Origin: Candidatus Aminicenantota bacterium
GTDB taxonomy: Bacteria > Acidobacteriota > Aminicenantia > Aminicenantales > Aminicenantaceae
Reading direction: 5' to 3'
DNA length: 50,359 nt
NCBI GenBank assembly: GCA_003648765.1
Contig: QMPV01000004.1
Location: forward strand, 1 to 50,359
Position numbers and translations under genes: made by a program. Under the pieces are notes generated by a model that was not told the DNA's origin, did not search any database, and saw only the letters and a list, made by a program, of their open reading frames with translations. Shown here piece by piece: positions 15,991-27,019 of this stretch. How positions within the stretch are numbered: the first letter of the stretch is position 1; every line of letters starts with the position of its first letter.

Positions 15991-16740
15991 GTGGGTATCG
16001 AGTTCGAGAATTTAATTCGTCTACAGCAGATTGATAATGAACTGAGAGAACTATCTTCTTTTTTAGAAAGTTTACCTGCTCGCGAAAAGGATATAGATAA
16101 AAAGATAGAAACTGCCTCTGCCGAGGTAGAAAAAGCTCGAGAGAAGCTTTCACTCAACCAAAAAAAGCGGCGGGAGCTAGAAGGGGAAGCCCAAGATCTA
16201 AGAGAGAAAATAAAAAAATATAAACATCAACTTAATGAAGTAAAAACAAATTTAGAATATCGGTCCCTGCTTAAAGAGATCGAAGAAACTCAGCAGCGAA
16301 TAGATAAAATCGAAGAAGAAATCATCGCCAAATTATTAGAAGCTGATGAAATTGAAGAAGAAATAAAAAAGGTTTCCAGTGAGGTTGCCCAAGTCAAAGA
16401 ATTAGCTGAGAAAGAGAAAGAAGCTTTACACCGCCAACAGCAATTAGCTGAAGATAAAAAGAAACAGCTTCTGGAAGAAAAAAGTCAGTTAACTCCTCAA
16501 ATTCCTCCTGATCAGCTGGAGTTGTATCATAAAATTGCTGCTAAACGTCAGGGTATAGCCCTTTCCCCAGTCCATGACGAATTTTGCTCCCTTTGTCACA
16601 TGAGAATTAGGCCTCAGGTAATTAACGAACTCAAAGCAGGCCAAACAATTATTCTCTGTGAAAATTGTGGACGCATTCTTTATTGGGAAGAATTAAGTGA
16701 GGAGGAAACTGAATCTTCCAAGCAAGCAGTTAAATCTTAG
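15991..16740 (+). CDS. Coiled-coil C4 zinc-ribbon protein (zf-RING_7 / DUF164 family)
   Basis: 249 residues. Residues 1-170 form a long charged helical hairpin (LRQ and EE/KK heptads), followed by a C-terminal zinc ribbon with CSLCHMRI and LCENCGRILYWEE giving four Cys. This architecture matches the widespread zf-RING_7 family, related to Chlamydia CT398/CdsZ and Helicobacter HP0958, linked to sigma-54, flagellar export or type III secretion in a few species but of unknown function in most. GTG at 15991 is chosen because GAGG sits seven bases before it and no in-frame ATG is nearby. It starts 21 bases after the tRNA, so both probably come from one transcript. Confidence 0.85.
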   Translation: MGIEFENLIRLQQIDNELRELSSFLESLPAREKDIDKKIETASAEVEKAREKLSLNQKKRRELEGEAQDLREKIKKYKHQLNEVKTNLEYRSLLKEIEETQQRIDKIEEEIIAKLLEADEIEEEIKKVSSEVAQVKELAEKEKEALHRQQQLAEDKKKQLLEEKSQLTPQIPPDQLELYHKIAAKRQGIALSPVHDEFCSLCHMRIRPQVINELKAGQTIILCENCGRILYWEELSEEETESSKQAVKS

Positions 16741-16777
16741 CCAGCCGAGTTAGTTTTAATTTTCTGGATAACTAGCT

Positions 16778-18559
16778 TTAATCTTCTTGATAAAGAGAAT
16801 CAATTATATCTTTGTATTTTTCTTCGATTATTTTTCTTCTGACCTTAAGAGTAGGGGTAATTTCTCCCTTGGCCAGTTCAAATTCTCTTTCTAGAAGAGC
16901 TATTTTTTTGATTTTTTCATAGGAAGCTAGGTTGGGAGTGGAGCGGTCGATTTCCGCTAGGATAAAACGCTTTATTTCTTCATTGTTAACTAGGTCTTTT
17001 CGCGATTGAAAAGGAATATTGTTGAAACGAGCGTACTCTTCTAATTTCTCAAATTCAGGCACTACCAAAGCCGAGACAAATTTCCTTTTATCACCAATAA
17101 CTACCACATTGGAAATATAAGGGTTGGTTTTGATCATGTTTTCAATCGGTTGAGGAGCTACATTTTTGCCTCCGGCAGTGACGATGAGGTCCTTTTTTCT
17201 ATCAGTTATAACCAAATAACCTTCTTCATCCAGAAAGCCGATATCCCCGGTGTGAAACCAGCCACCGGCAAAGGCTTCCTGGGTTTCGGCTTCCATTTTG
17301 TAATAGCCCTTCATGACATTGGGGCCGCGAACAAGAATTTCGCCATCTTCAGCAATCTTAACTTCAACTCCAGGGATAGGTTTACCAACTGTGCCAGATT
17401 TGATAGCGTCGAAAGTATTAACGGCGACGACGGGCGAGGTTTCCGTCAGCCCATACCCCTCGAGAATGACCAGTCCAATGGCGTAGAAAAATTCAGCGAT
17501 ATCAGGTGAGAGAGGAGCTCCTCCAGAAACGAAGAAACGGACCCGTCCTCCAGTCCGCTCCAGAATTTTAGAAAAAACGAGCTTATGGGCCAGATTATAC
17601 TTGAACTGCAGACTTCGGGGCAGAGGTTTTTTAGCCAGTCGATAAGGGGAAGCTTTACGACCAATCTTCACGGCCCAGAAGAAAATTTTTCTTTTGAGAG
17701 GCGAACTTTCCAGGACATTATCCATCACCCGGGCGTAAATTTTTTCAAATACGCGAGGCACACTGACCATAATGTGAGGTCGAATTTCCAGAAGATTCTC
17801 AGCCACAGTCTCTACACTTTCGGCAAAAGCAATGGAGGCTCCCTTGTAAAGATAACAGAAGACCACCATTCTCTCCAAAACATGAGACAGGGGCAAGAAA
17901 GAAAGCACCGTATCTTTTTCTGAGATCTGGAAAAGGGGAGCGCAGGTGGTCACATTACTGACAAAATTCTGGTGAGTCAGCATGACTCCCTTGGGCACGC
18001 CGGTTGTGCCTGAGGTGTAAATAATCGAAGCGATATCATCAGGCTTAATAGAGAGAGCCATCTCCTTGAAGAGATGAGGATTTTTCTCATCAATTTTTTT
18101 GCCCAATTCGAGCACTTGCTGAAAAGTCAGAATATTCGAACCTCTCTTATCAAGGAAAACAATATAGGTGGAAATCTTCTTGAGCTTGTCTTTAATAGCT
18201 ACAATTTTTTCCCATAATTCAGGTGAAGAACAGACTAATAGTTTAGCGTCTGAATTATCCACAATATAGAGAGTTTGTTCTGGAGTTAGGGAAGTATAGA
18301 TGGGGACGGTAATCCCGCCTTGACACATGGTCGCCAAATCGACCATGACCCATTTTGGTCCATTTTCAGCCAGCAAGATTAATTTGTCCTCGCGATTAAG
18401 TCCTAACTCCCGGAGACCTAAAGAAAAATACCGGATTGTGTCGAAGGTTTCTTGGGTGGAAATGGGGTGATATTTGCCTTGGCTTTTGTAAAGAAAAAGA
18501 TCTTCTTTGGGAAAAGAGTGAGCGGTGTTTAAAAGAATCTGGGGAAGTGTTTCAACCAT
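16778..18559 (-). CDS. Long-chain fatty acid-CoA ligase (FadD15/ACSL type)
   Basis: 593 residues of the ANL superfamily. It adenylates a fatty acid and transfers it to CoA. Motifs: the P-loop-like YTSGTTGVPKGVMLTH (A3), GYGLTETSPVV (A5), GWFHTGDIGFLDEEGYLVITDRKKDLI (A7/A8) and a C-terminal region with GKNVAPQPIEN and a late GEITPTLKVRRK segment typical of long-chain and bubblegum-type ligases. ATG at 18559 is preferred over one five codons upstream because GGAGGG lies six bases before it. Probably membrane-associated and feeding acyl-CoA to beta-oxidation or phospholipid synthesis. Converges with the zinc-ribbon gene. Confidence 0.92.
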   Translation of the reverse strand: MVETLPQILLNTAHSFPKEDLFLYKSQGKYHPISTQETFDTIRYFSLGLRELGLNREDKLILLAENGPKWVMVDLATMCQGGITVPIYTSLTPEQTLYIVDNSDAKLLVCSSPELWEKIVAIKDKLKKISTYIVFLDKRGSNILTFQQVLELGKKIDEKNPHLFKEMALSIKPDDIASIIYTSGTTGVPKGVMLTHQNFVSNVTTCAPLFQISEKDTVLSFLPLSHVLERMVVFCYLYKGASIAFAESVETVAENLLEIRPHIMVSVPRVFEKIYARVMDNVLESSPLKRKIFFWAVKIGRKASPYRLAKKPLPRSLQFKYNLAHKLVFSKILERTGGRVRFFVSGGAPLSPDIAEFFYAIGLVILEGYGLTETSPVVAVNTFDAIKSGTVGKPIPGVEVKIAEDGEILVRGPNVMKGYYKMEAETQEAFAGGWFHTGDIGFLDEEGYLVITDRKKDLIVTAGGKNVAPQPIENMIKTNPYISNVVVIGDKRKFVSALVVPEFEKLEEYARFNNIPFQSRKDLVNNEEIKRFILAEIDRSTPNLASYEKIKKIALLEREFELAKGEITPTLKVRRKIIEEKYKDIIDSLYQED

Positions 18560-18865
18560 ATAACCCTCCGTCATAAGGTTGGACTCATTTTATTGATAAT
18601 CAAAGGAGAAAGTCAAGAATCTTCTGCTTCATTGTCGGCATCCTTATTTCCGTGAGAGAGGGGATCAGATCTTTAACTGTCATTTATTTTCAGTCAACTT
18701 ATCTAGAAATTTGGCAGTATTCATTGGGAGGCACATCAGAACATCATATTATTTTTATCTAAAAAAGAGACAAGAATTTTTATTAATTTTCCGATAAAAT
18801 AGGCTTCATTTTTCTTCCTGCAGGATATTGGGGTCAACTTGACCCCAATTCAGCTGCAGAAATTA
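18560..18865. other. Intergenic region between gyrA and acyl-CoA ligase
   Basis: About 300 bp, both neighbours on the minus strand. It holds the gyrA-proximal stem-loop and presumably the ligase promoter. No gene recognised. Confidence 0.5.
18817..18860 (-). terminator. Long stem-loop just downstream of gyrA
   Basis: A perfect inverted repeat TTGGGGTCAA-C-TTGACCCCAA (18828-18848, plus one more A:T pair) is flanked on both sides by CTGCAG (18819-18824 and 18853-18858), which extends the stem after small internal bulges. It begins about six bases past the gyrA stop. The minus-strand sequence after it is A-rich, not U-rich, so it may protect the 3' end or need a factor for termination. Confidence 0.5.
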
Positions 18866-21295
18866 TCAATCTTCTTTAACTTTAGCTAAGGAAACAACAC
18901 GGTCTCCGTTTTCTAGCTGGATGATTCGGACCCCCATGGTCGCCCGACTCAGAGGACGGAGGTTAACTGTTTTAATGCGAATCACCTTGCCTTGTTCCGT
19001 GACTAATATTACATCTTCTCCATCTACACCTACTACCCCCACGGCCGGACCATTTTTCTTGGATATTTTCAGATTAATCACACCTTTGCCCCCCCGGCGA
19101 TGGCAGGGATAATTCTCAATAGGCGTTTTTTTGCCGTAGCCTTTTTCAGCAATGGTGAAAATATACTTTTCCTCTTCACCAACAATAACCAGGCCAATTA
19201 TTTGGTCATTTTTAGCCAAAGTGATAGCCTTGACCCCCGCCGCGTTCCGACCCATGGGTCGAACCTCCTTTTCGTGGAAACGGATAGCTTTGCCTTGACG
19301 GGTAGCGATAAGGATGTCTTTCTGGCCATCAGTAAGTTTGGCGGCTAGAACTTCACTCCCTCGGGGAAGATTAATGGCAATGATGCCACCTCGGCGGATA
19401 TGTCGAAAATCGTAAAGACAGGTCTTCTTAATTAAGCCGGTTGAAGTGAGCATAACGACATATTTATCTCGCGAAAATTCCTTAACCCCTATCACTGAGC
19501 TGACTTTTTCATCTTGTTCCAGAGGAACCAGGTTTTTAATAGATTTGCCCCGGCCGGAGACACCCACATCGGGAATATCCAAAGCTTTTAACCAATATAA
19601 TTTTCCTTTGTTGGTAATAATAAGCAGATAGCTATGAGTAGAGCAGATGAAGACATTTTCTACTACATCTTCGGGTTTCATACTGATTCCCCGCCGTCCT
19701 TTACCACCTCTTAATTGGAACTGATAATAGCTTAGGGAAGTTCTCTTCATGTAGCCAGAAGCCGTATAAGTAACTACAACTTCTTCCTCTTTAATTAAAT
19801 CTTCGGGTTTCAGTTCCGTGATTTCTTCAGTAATAATTTCTGTTCTTCTTTCATCGGCATATTCTTCTTTGATTTTCTCTAATTCCTCAATTATGATGTC
19901 GAGAATCATTTTTTCACTGCCGAGAATCTTTTTCAGATGGGCAATTAATTTCTTCAGTTCAGCATATTCTTCTTTGATTTTATTTCTTTCCAGTCGGGTT
20001 AATCGTTGAAGTTGCATTTCTAATATGGCCTGAGCTTGAGTGTGAGTCAGGTGGAAGCGGGTAATCAAGCCGTTGCGGGCTTGTTCGACAGTCCGGGAAG
20101 AGCGGATAAGAGCAATTATTTCGTCTAAGTGGTCTAAGGCAATAATTAATCCTTCGAGAATGTGAGCTCTCAACTCGGCTTTTTTCAAGTCATAGCGTGT
20201 TCTCCGCCGGATAACGTCTTGACGATGGGAAATAAAATAACGGAGCATGTCGATAAGGCTCATCACTTTGGGTTGGCGGTCAACAATAGCCAGGAGGATA
20301 ATACCAAAGGATGTCTGAAGAGCCGTGTATTTATATAAGTTATTCAGAATAATTTCTGGCAATTCTCCTTTTTTTACTTCAATCACCACCCGCATCCCTT
20401 CGCGATCTGACTCATCTCTGATATCAGCAATGCCTTCAATCCGCTTTTGGTTGACCAATTCGGCGATATTTTCTAGCAGCCTGGCCTTATTTACTTGATA
20501 AGGAATTTCTGTGATCACCACTCGGTCACGGTCATTTCCACGGCCTCTTTCAATCGTGGCCCGGGCCCGGAGAATTATCGTACCTTTACCCGTTTGGTAA
20601 GCCTGTCGGAGACCATCAAGGCCAAAAATATAACCACCAGTGGGGAAATCTGGACCGGGAATAAATTCCATGATTTCTTTCAGGGTGGCTTCCGGGTGTC
20701 TAATGAGATGGATGACCGCATCAATAACTTCTCCCAGATTATGAGGAGGGATGTTGGTGGCCATCCCTACAGCTATACCCGAAGCCCCATTGATGAGAAG
20801 ATTGGGTATTTTGGCCGGCAGAACTTCAGGAACGGTCAAGCTACCGTCGTAATTAGGGACAAAATTAACGGTGTCCTTTTCAATATCGGCTAACAGTTCA
20901 TGAGCTATTTTGCTCATGCGGACTTCGGTATAGCGCATAGCCGCTGGGGGATCGCCATCTACGGACCCAAAGTTTCCCTGTCCATCAACTAGAGGGTAGC
21001 GCATACTGAAGTCCTGGGCCATCCGGACCAGAGCATCATAGACAGCGGCTTCTCCGTGAGGATGATATTTACCGATGACATCACCCACAATCCGGGCGGA
21101 TTTCTTGTAGGGTTTATTCCAGGCGTTGCCAGCTTCATACATGGCATAGAGCGTTCGGCGATGGACTGGCTTTAAACCGTCTTTAATGTCAGGAATAGCC
21201 CGGCCGATGATGACGCTCATCGCGTAATCAAGATAGGACCGCTTCATTTCTTCTTCTAAGCTGACCTCAATTGTCCGTGTAGTTGGCTCCATCAT
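18866..21295 (-). CDS. gyrA: DNA gyrase subunit A
   Basis: 809 residues. The breakage-reunion subunit of gyrase (with GyrB, A2B2), which introduces negative supercoils. Catalytic Tyr122 lies in [10 protein letters not shown], exactly at the E. coli number. The quinolone-determining region reads [12 protein letters not shown], so the position equivalent to Ser83 is Ala and Asp87 is kept. The C-terminal beta-pinwheel contains the GyrA-box [10 protein letters not shown] (QRRGGKG consensus), which separates GyrA from ParC. Two ATGs in a row (21295 and 21292) follow AGGAG. It lies 42 bp downstream of gyrB in one operon. Confidence 0.97.
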   Translation of the reverse strand: MMEPTTRTIEVSLEEEMKRSYLDYAMSVIIGRAIPDIKDGLKPVHRRTLYAMYEAGNAWNKPYKKSARIVGDVIGKYHPHGEAAVYDALVRMAQDFSMRYPLVDGQGNFGSVDGDPPAAMRYTEVRMSKIAHELLADIEKDTVNFVPNYDGSLTVPEVLPAKIPNLLINGASGIAVGMATNIPPHNLGEVIDAVIHLIRHPEATLKEIMEFIPGPDFPTGGYIFGLDGLRQAYQTGKGTIILRARATIERGRGNDRDRVVITEIPYQVNKARLLENIAELVNQKRIEGIADIRDESDREGMRVVIEVKKGELPEIILNNLYKYTALQTSFGIILLAIVDRQPKVMSLIDMLRYFISHRQDVIRRRTRYDLKKAELRAHILEGLIIALDHLDEIIALIRSSRTVEQARNGLITRFHLTHTQAQAILEMQLQRLTRLERNKIKEEYAELKKLIAHLKKILGSEKMILDIIIEELEKIKEEYADERRTEIITEEITELKPEDLIKEEEVVVTYTASGYMKRTSLSYYQFQLRGGKGRRGISMKPEDVVENVFICSTHSYLLIITNKGKLYWLKALDIPDVGVSGRGKSIKNLVPLEQDEKVSSVIGVKEFSRDKYVVMLTSTGLIKKTCLYDFRHIRRGGIIAINLPRGSEVLAAKLTDGQKDILIATRQGKAIRFHEKEVRPMGRNAAGVKAITLAKNDQIIGLVIVGEEEKYIFTIAEKGYGKKTPIENYPCHRRGGKGVINLKISKKNGPAVGVVGVDGEDVILVTEQGKVIRIKTVNLRPLSRATMGVRIIQLENGDRVVSLAKVKED

Positions 21296-21337
21296 TTTCT
21301 CCTTTATTGATTAAGCTGGATTTTGGGGCAGGTGAGA

Positions 21338-23899
<2,562 letters not shown>

Positions 23900-24207
23900 T
23901 TAAATATCAAGTTAATTTAGAGAAAAAAATGAGCTAGAAATAAAAATATTTGGTCGCAGATTGATAGAAATTTTGAATATAATAAATATATTATAAACCT
24001 CTTAAACAAATCTTTTTATATATCGAGAGATCGGCTTCTTGTTTGGTTTAAAAAAATACATTTATAAAAATATATGTCGCCTCAAATTTTTTTGGAATAA
24101 AATTTTTATCTCTAACCTTCTTTCCTTGAAAGAGAATATAGAATTATTAGGAAGAGACATTTGAGTTATAGCTGAAAAATTTACCAGGGGAGCCTCAGAC
24201 ATCTCTT

Positions 24208-24236
24208 TTGAAAAGACGACCGAGTTAGTTTATAAT
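24208..24236 (+). promoter_or_regulatory. Sigma-70 promoter of the DRG-like GTPase gene
   Basis: TTGAAA (24208-24213), 17 bp, perfect TATAAT (24231-24236). Start predicted near 24243, 25 bases before the ATG. Confidence 0.65.
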
Positions 24237-24267
24237 TCTCATCGCCTGTGATAGGGAGAGAAAAGAA

Positions 24268-25263
24268 ATGCCGGCCAATTTGCCTCCTCAATATTTTGAA
24301 ACCGAAAAGAAGTTAAAAACAGCTAAAACTCCTCAGGAAAAAATTGCTATTTTAGAAGAATTATTGGCCATAGTGCCCAAGCATAAAGGGACGGAAAAAT
24401 TACAAGCTCAGCTCAAGAGTAAAATTGCCAAACTTAGATCGCAAGCTCAGAAAAAACCTGTTGTGGCTAAACGAGGGCCAATTTTTTTGGTGGATAAAGC
24501 TGGGGCTGGCCAGGTGGTCTTAGTTGGTGGGCCCAACACAGGCAAATCAAGTTTGTTGGCCGCCTTGACCAACGCCAAGCCCGAAATTGCTGATTACCCT
24601 TTTACTACTCGATTACCCCAACCAGGTATGATGCCTTATGAAAACATTCAAATTCAGCTAGTTGACCTTCCCCCGGTGACTGAAGAATATTTCGAATTCT
24701 GGCAAGCTGAGCTAATAAAAAATGCCGATGGCATTCTTTTACTTCTTGATCCTACCGGCGAAGATCCGGTGGGAGATTATTTGGTTATTTTAGCTAAATT
24801 AGAAGAGAGGAAGATTGAGCTGGTTAATGAAGAAGTGGCAATTCCTCCCGACAAATTTCTTTTTCAGAAAAAAACATTGGTCGTCATCAACAAAAAAGAT
24901 TTAACTCATGAGGAAAGCAAATTACGGGAATTACAGGATGCCTTGAAACCGAACTTCAACCCTTTGCTTGTTTCCGTAGTTCAGAAAGAAGGTTTGGAGA
25001 GACTTAAAGAGAGAATATTCAACTTTTTGAGAATTTTACGGGTTTATAGCAAAATTCCGGGCAAGAAACCTGATCTGGATGAACCCTTTATTTTCCGTCA
25101 AGGAAGCACTGTGATGGATATGGCCCGAATGATTCATAAGGATTTTGCTGAAAAATTGCGCTACGCTCGCTTATGGAAAAAGAATGACCTTCATCTTCAG
25201 GGGGTGCGAGTCAATCGGGAATATCTCCTCCAGGATGAAGATATCATTGAGCTTCACCTCTGA
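24268..25263 (+). CDS. DRG/OBG-like GTPase with TGS domain
   Basis: 331 residues. A helical, Lys-rich N-terminus (1-60) precedes a GTPase domain: G1 GGPNTGKSS (residues 87-95), a Thr-rich switch I around ADYPFTTRLPQPGMM, G3 VDLPP and G4 NKKD. The C-terminal 65 residues (PFIFRQGSTVMDMARMIHKDFAEKLRYARLW to EDIIELHL) form a TGS domain. This layout matches the DRG branch of the OBG-HflX-like GTPases, ribosome-associated proteins best known from eukaryotes and archaea. G3 has Pro-Pro where canonical GTPases have PG. GGGAGAG precedes the ATG. The target is unknown; ribosome association is inference from the family. Confidence 0.82.
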   Translation: MPANLPPQYFETEKKLKTAKTPQEKIAILEELLAIVPKHKGTEKLQAQLKSKIAKLRSQAQKKPVVAKRGPIFLVDKAGAGQVVLVGGPNTGKSSLLAALTNAKPEIADYPFTTRLPQPGMMPYENIQIQLVDLPPVTEEYFEFWQAELIKNADGILLLLDPTGEDPVGDYLVILAKLEERKIELVNEEVAIPPDKFLFQKKTLVVINKKDLTHEESKLRELQDALKPNFNPLLVSVVQKEGLERLKERIFNFLRILRVYSKIPGKKPDLDEPFIFRQGSTVMDMARMIHKDFAEKLRYARLWKKNDLHLQGVRVNREYLLQDEDIIELHL

Positions 25264-25356
25264 AAGATTAAATCACGAGGTCTTTAGCGATTTTAAACTT
25301 CTCTCTGGTAGTTTTGTTCCCTCCCTAAGTATCTCTTTCCTTTCAGTCAAGAGACA

Positions 25357-25379
25357 CGCCTCATTGGATGAGGCGTGGT
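25357..25379. terminator. Perfect stem-loop between convergent genes
   Basis: CACGCCTCAT and ATGAGGCGTG form a 10-bp perfect stem with a TGG loop, 94 bp past the GTPase stop and 22 bp past the end of the convergent orphan gene. It is symmetric and could serve both transcripts. Neither strand shows a U-tract after it, so intrinsic termination is uncertain. Confidence 0.5.
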
Positions 25380-25401
25380 GAGGAATGGGTTGGAAGAGGA
25401 A

Positions 25402-25866
25402 TTAATAAAAAATATAAGTAAAGGAATAGTTTTCTAAATTATTAAGGGCGGATAAAGATTGGCTGGGGGTGGTTGGTTTAAATTCAACATAGCCATATTT
25501 CCCAAAATCAACCGAAATAGAATAGCACTCCTCTTTCTGGATAATATCGTGAACGATTTTTTGGGCAATGGCTTTGAGTTGAGTTTGGGTTAAACCCGTG
25601 GGTACTTCAACTTCTAGATAAATATTATGAATCCCCTCATGGTCAATATTGTTGCGGTGAGTAATATAGAAAGGAATGGAAGAGGCCATTGAAAGTAAAG
25701 AAAAAAGATTCCGACGGAGTTTTTGGTCAGTAGCTTTCTTCTTTGAAGATAAAGGAGAAAGACTTAAAAAAATGAAAAAAGAAAAAGAAAGAATGAAAAT
25801 CCAGAATAATGGTCTGGAGATAGAGAGGCTAGAACTGGGTGCGCCCCCCTCTTGCTTCTTGGACAT
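25402..25866 (-). CDS. Membrane-anchored orphan protein
   Basis: 154 residues. A short Ser/Lys N-terminus is followed by one membrane helix (RPLFWIFILSFSFFIFLSLSPL, about residues 18-39) and a soluble extracytoplasmic domain of about 110 residues with predicted alternating strands and helix (IYLEVEVPTGLTQTQLKAIAQKIVHDI) and an aromatic C-terminus. I do not recognise the family. ATG at 25866 has AGGTGG upstream; an in-frame GTG at 25875 would place that site inside the gene. The upstream region carries five 10-bp repeats that look like an activator array, so expression is probably controlled. Confidence 0.6.
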   Translation of the reverse strand: MSKKQEGGAPSSSLSISRPLFWIFILSFSFFIFLSLSPLSSKKKATDQKLRRNLFSLLSMASSIPFYITHRNNIDHEGIHNIYLEVEVPTGLTQTQLKAIAQKIVHDIIQKEECYSISVDFGKYGYVEFKPTTPSQSLSALNNLENYSFTYIFY

Positions 25867-26191
25867 GGACACCACCTTTTATCCCTCACTTTCTTATTTA
25901 AGCATACCTTTTAGAAAATCAATATTTGGGAAACATTTGTCATATTTTGTCGCATTTTGTCGCATTTTGTCGCTTTTGTCAGCTGAGTTAATGGGTGGAT
26001 AGCTTATTAATTTTCTTTAAAAATATAGATATTTTGGAAGATATGGCCAAGGCCGAGCTTTTGGGAGGGAAATTGACCAAAGGCCTTCTGGCTGAAAATG
26101 GGACTTTTTAAAGATGCTCTAATTTCCGACGCGGCTATTGAGCTGGCTCTTTAAAAATTGTCCTTTTCTGTCTATAATATCAAGCACTAGG
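25867..26191. other. Divergent intergenic region, orphan gene / tRNA-Pro
   Basis: About 325 bp, containing the 10-bp repeat array at left and the tRNA-Pro -10 box TATAAT (26173-26178) at right. The -35 box for the tRNA is poor (TTTAAA at 26150-26155, 17 bp spacing). No gene seen. Confidence 0.5.
25934..25981 (-). repeat. Five helically phased 10-bp repeats upstream of the orphan gene
   Basis: On the minus strand the unit YGACAAAATG occurs five times; the GAC cores are spaced 9, 10, 10 and 10 bp, so all lie on one face of the helix. The array sits 68-115 bp upstream of the ATG and upstream of a weak TTGATT-16-TAAATA promoter candidate, a position typical of activator or nucleoprotein arrays. 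Confidence 0.65.
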
Positions 26192-26266
26192 CGGGGCGTA
26201 GCGCAGTCTGGTTAGCGCACAGCGTTCGGGACGCTGGGGTCATGGGTTCGAATCCCATCGCCCCGA
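26192..26266 (+). tRNA. tRNA-Pro (anticodon CGG)
   Basis: 75-nt cloverleaf: acceptor CGGGGCG / CGCCCCG with discriminator A, D-arm GCGC/GCGC, anticodon arm CAGCG-TTCGGGA-CGCTG giving anticodon CGG (codon CCG), and T-arm ATGGG-TTCGAAT-CCCAT. CCA is not encoded. A perfect TATAAT lies 14 bp upstream; a T-rich stretch follows the 3' end. Confidence 0.96.
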
Positions 26267-27019
26267 TTTTTATTTTGCTCAGAAATTATGGCGAAAAGTC
26301 AGGGCTTGGCTCAATCCTCAAGAAGAAAGTCTTAATGGTTCTGGATTGATGGAGGTCCAGAAATAGAGAAAAGCTAGATTTTTCCAAAAAAGATTTAGAA
26401 TGGCAGGCGGCAGCTATAGCCAGATATTAATTTCAGGCTAAGGGGGTCGGCTTTCCTCCTTTCACCTTGGACTTTGAGGAAGGCCTGAGAAAGGAAAAAT
26501 TCTTTGGTTGGCTGGTTCAAAATTTCCCCTTTTTGCTGTCTTCTTTGAGACTCTCCTGGGCTATTACAAAAGGCTGGCTAGGGAAAAGAGTTTTTTAACT
26601 AGACTGACTAACAAATGGAAGAAAATTTTATTTTTCAAACGTAAAAGCCAGCCCCCAATTCAACCACCCCAAGGTAGCTATTATTATGAGGGGTTCTATA
26701 TTACCAAAGTTAAGCTGCTCAGTCTTGGCCTTCCTAACTTGCCCTCTACCCAGTTCAACTTCAAAGGTGAGGGGGTGGCCAGGACAATAGATGTTTCAGC
26801 CTGAATAATTCATAAAAAAAGCTGTTTTTCCCTTCATAACATATTTATATATAATATGTTAGAAAAAGAAGAGAGAAAAAAACAACCAGAAAAGATTGGA
26901 CCAATCATCCGCTAAGATTTTTGGCTGTTCTTGGATCAATATTTTTTAATTTGTGAATAGACCAGGTTAGAAATTCATTCCTCCAAAAAAATAAAATTAT
27001 CTGGTAAGTTGTAGATTTA
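26267..27019. other. Intergenic region holding repeat copy B
   Basis: About 750 bp between tRNA-Pro and the convergent DUF362 gene. A 98-residue frame at 26508-26804 starts with TTG, has no ribosome-binding site and no recognisable features, so it is not called. The right part is the second copy of the structured repeat. Confidence 0.5.
26804..26961 (-). repeat. Structured repeat element, copy B (inverted relative to copy A)
   Basis: The reverse complement of this 158 bp aligns with 2044-2197 over its whole length. Most differences fall in the pyrimidine-rich middle and near one end; a 20-base block around AGAACAGCCAAAAATC and a T-rich block ending ATGAATTAT are identical. The inner palindrome here is TAACATATT / AATATGTTA (26837-26861): compared with copy A, one G:C pair has become A:T on both arms. 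It lies 58 bp past the DUF362 stop, much as copy A lies about 50 bp past thiD. Confidence 0.8.

Noticed and set aside
26508..26804. 98-residue open frame between tRNA-Pro and repeat copy B
   Set aside because: TTG start without ribosome-binding site; composition like the surrounding noncoding DNA.
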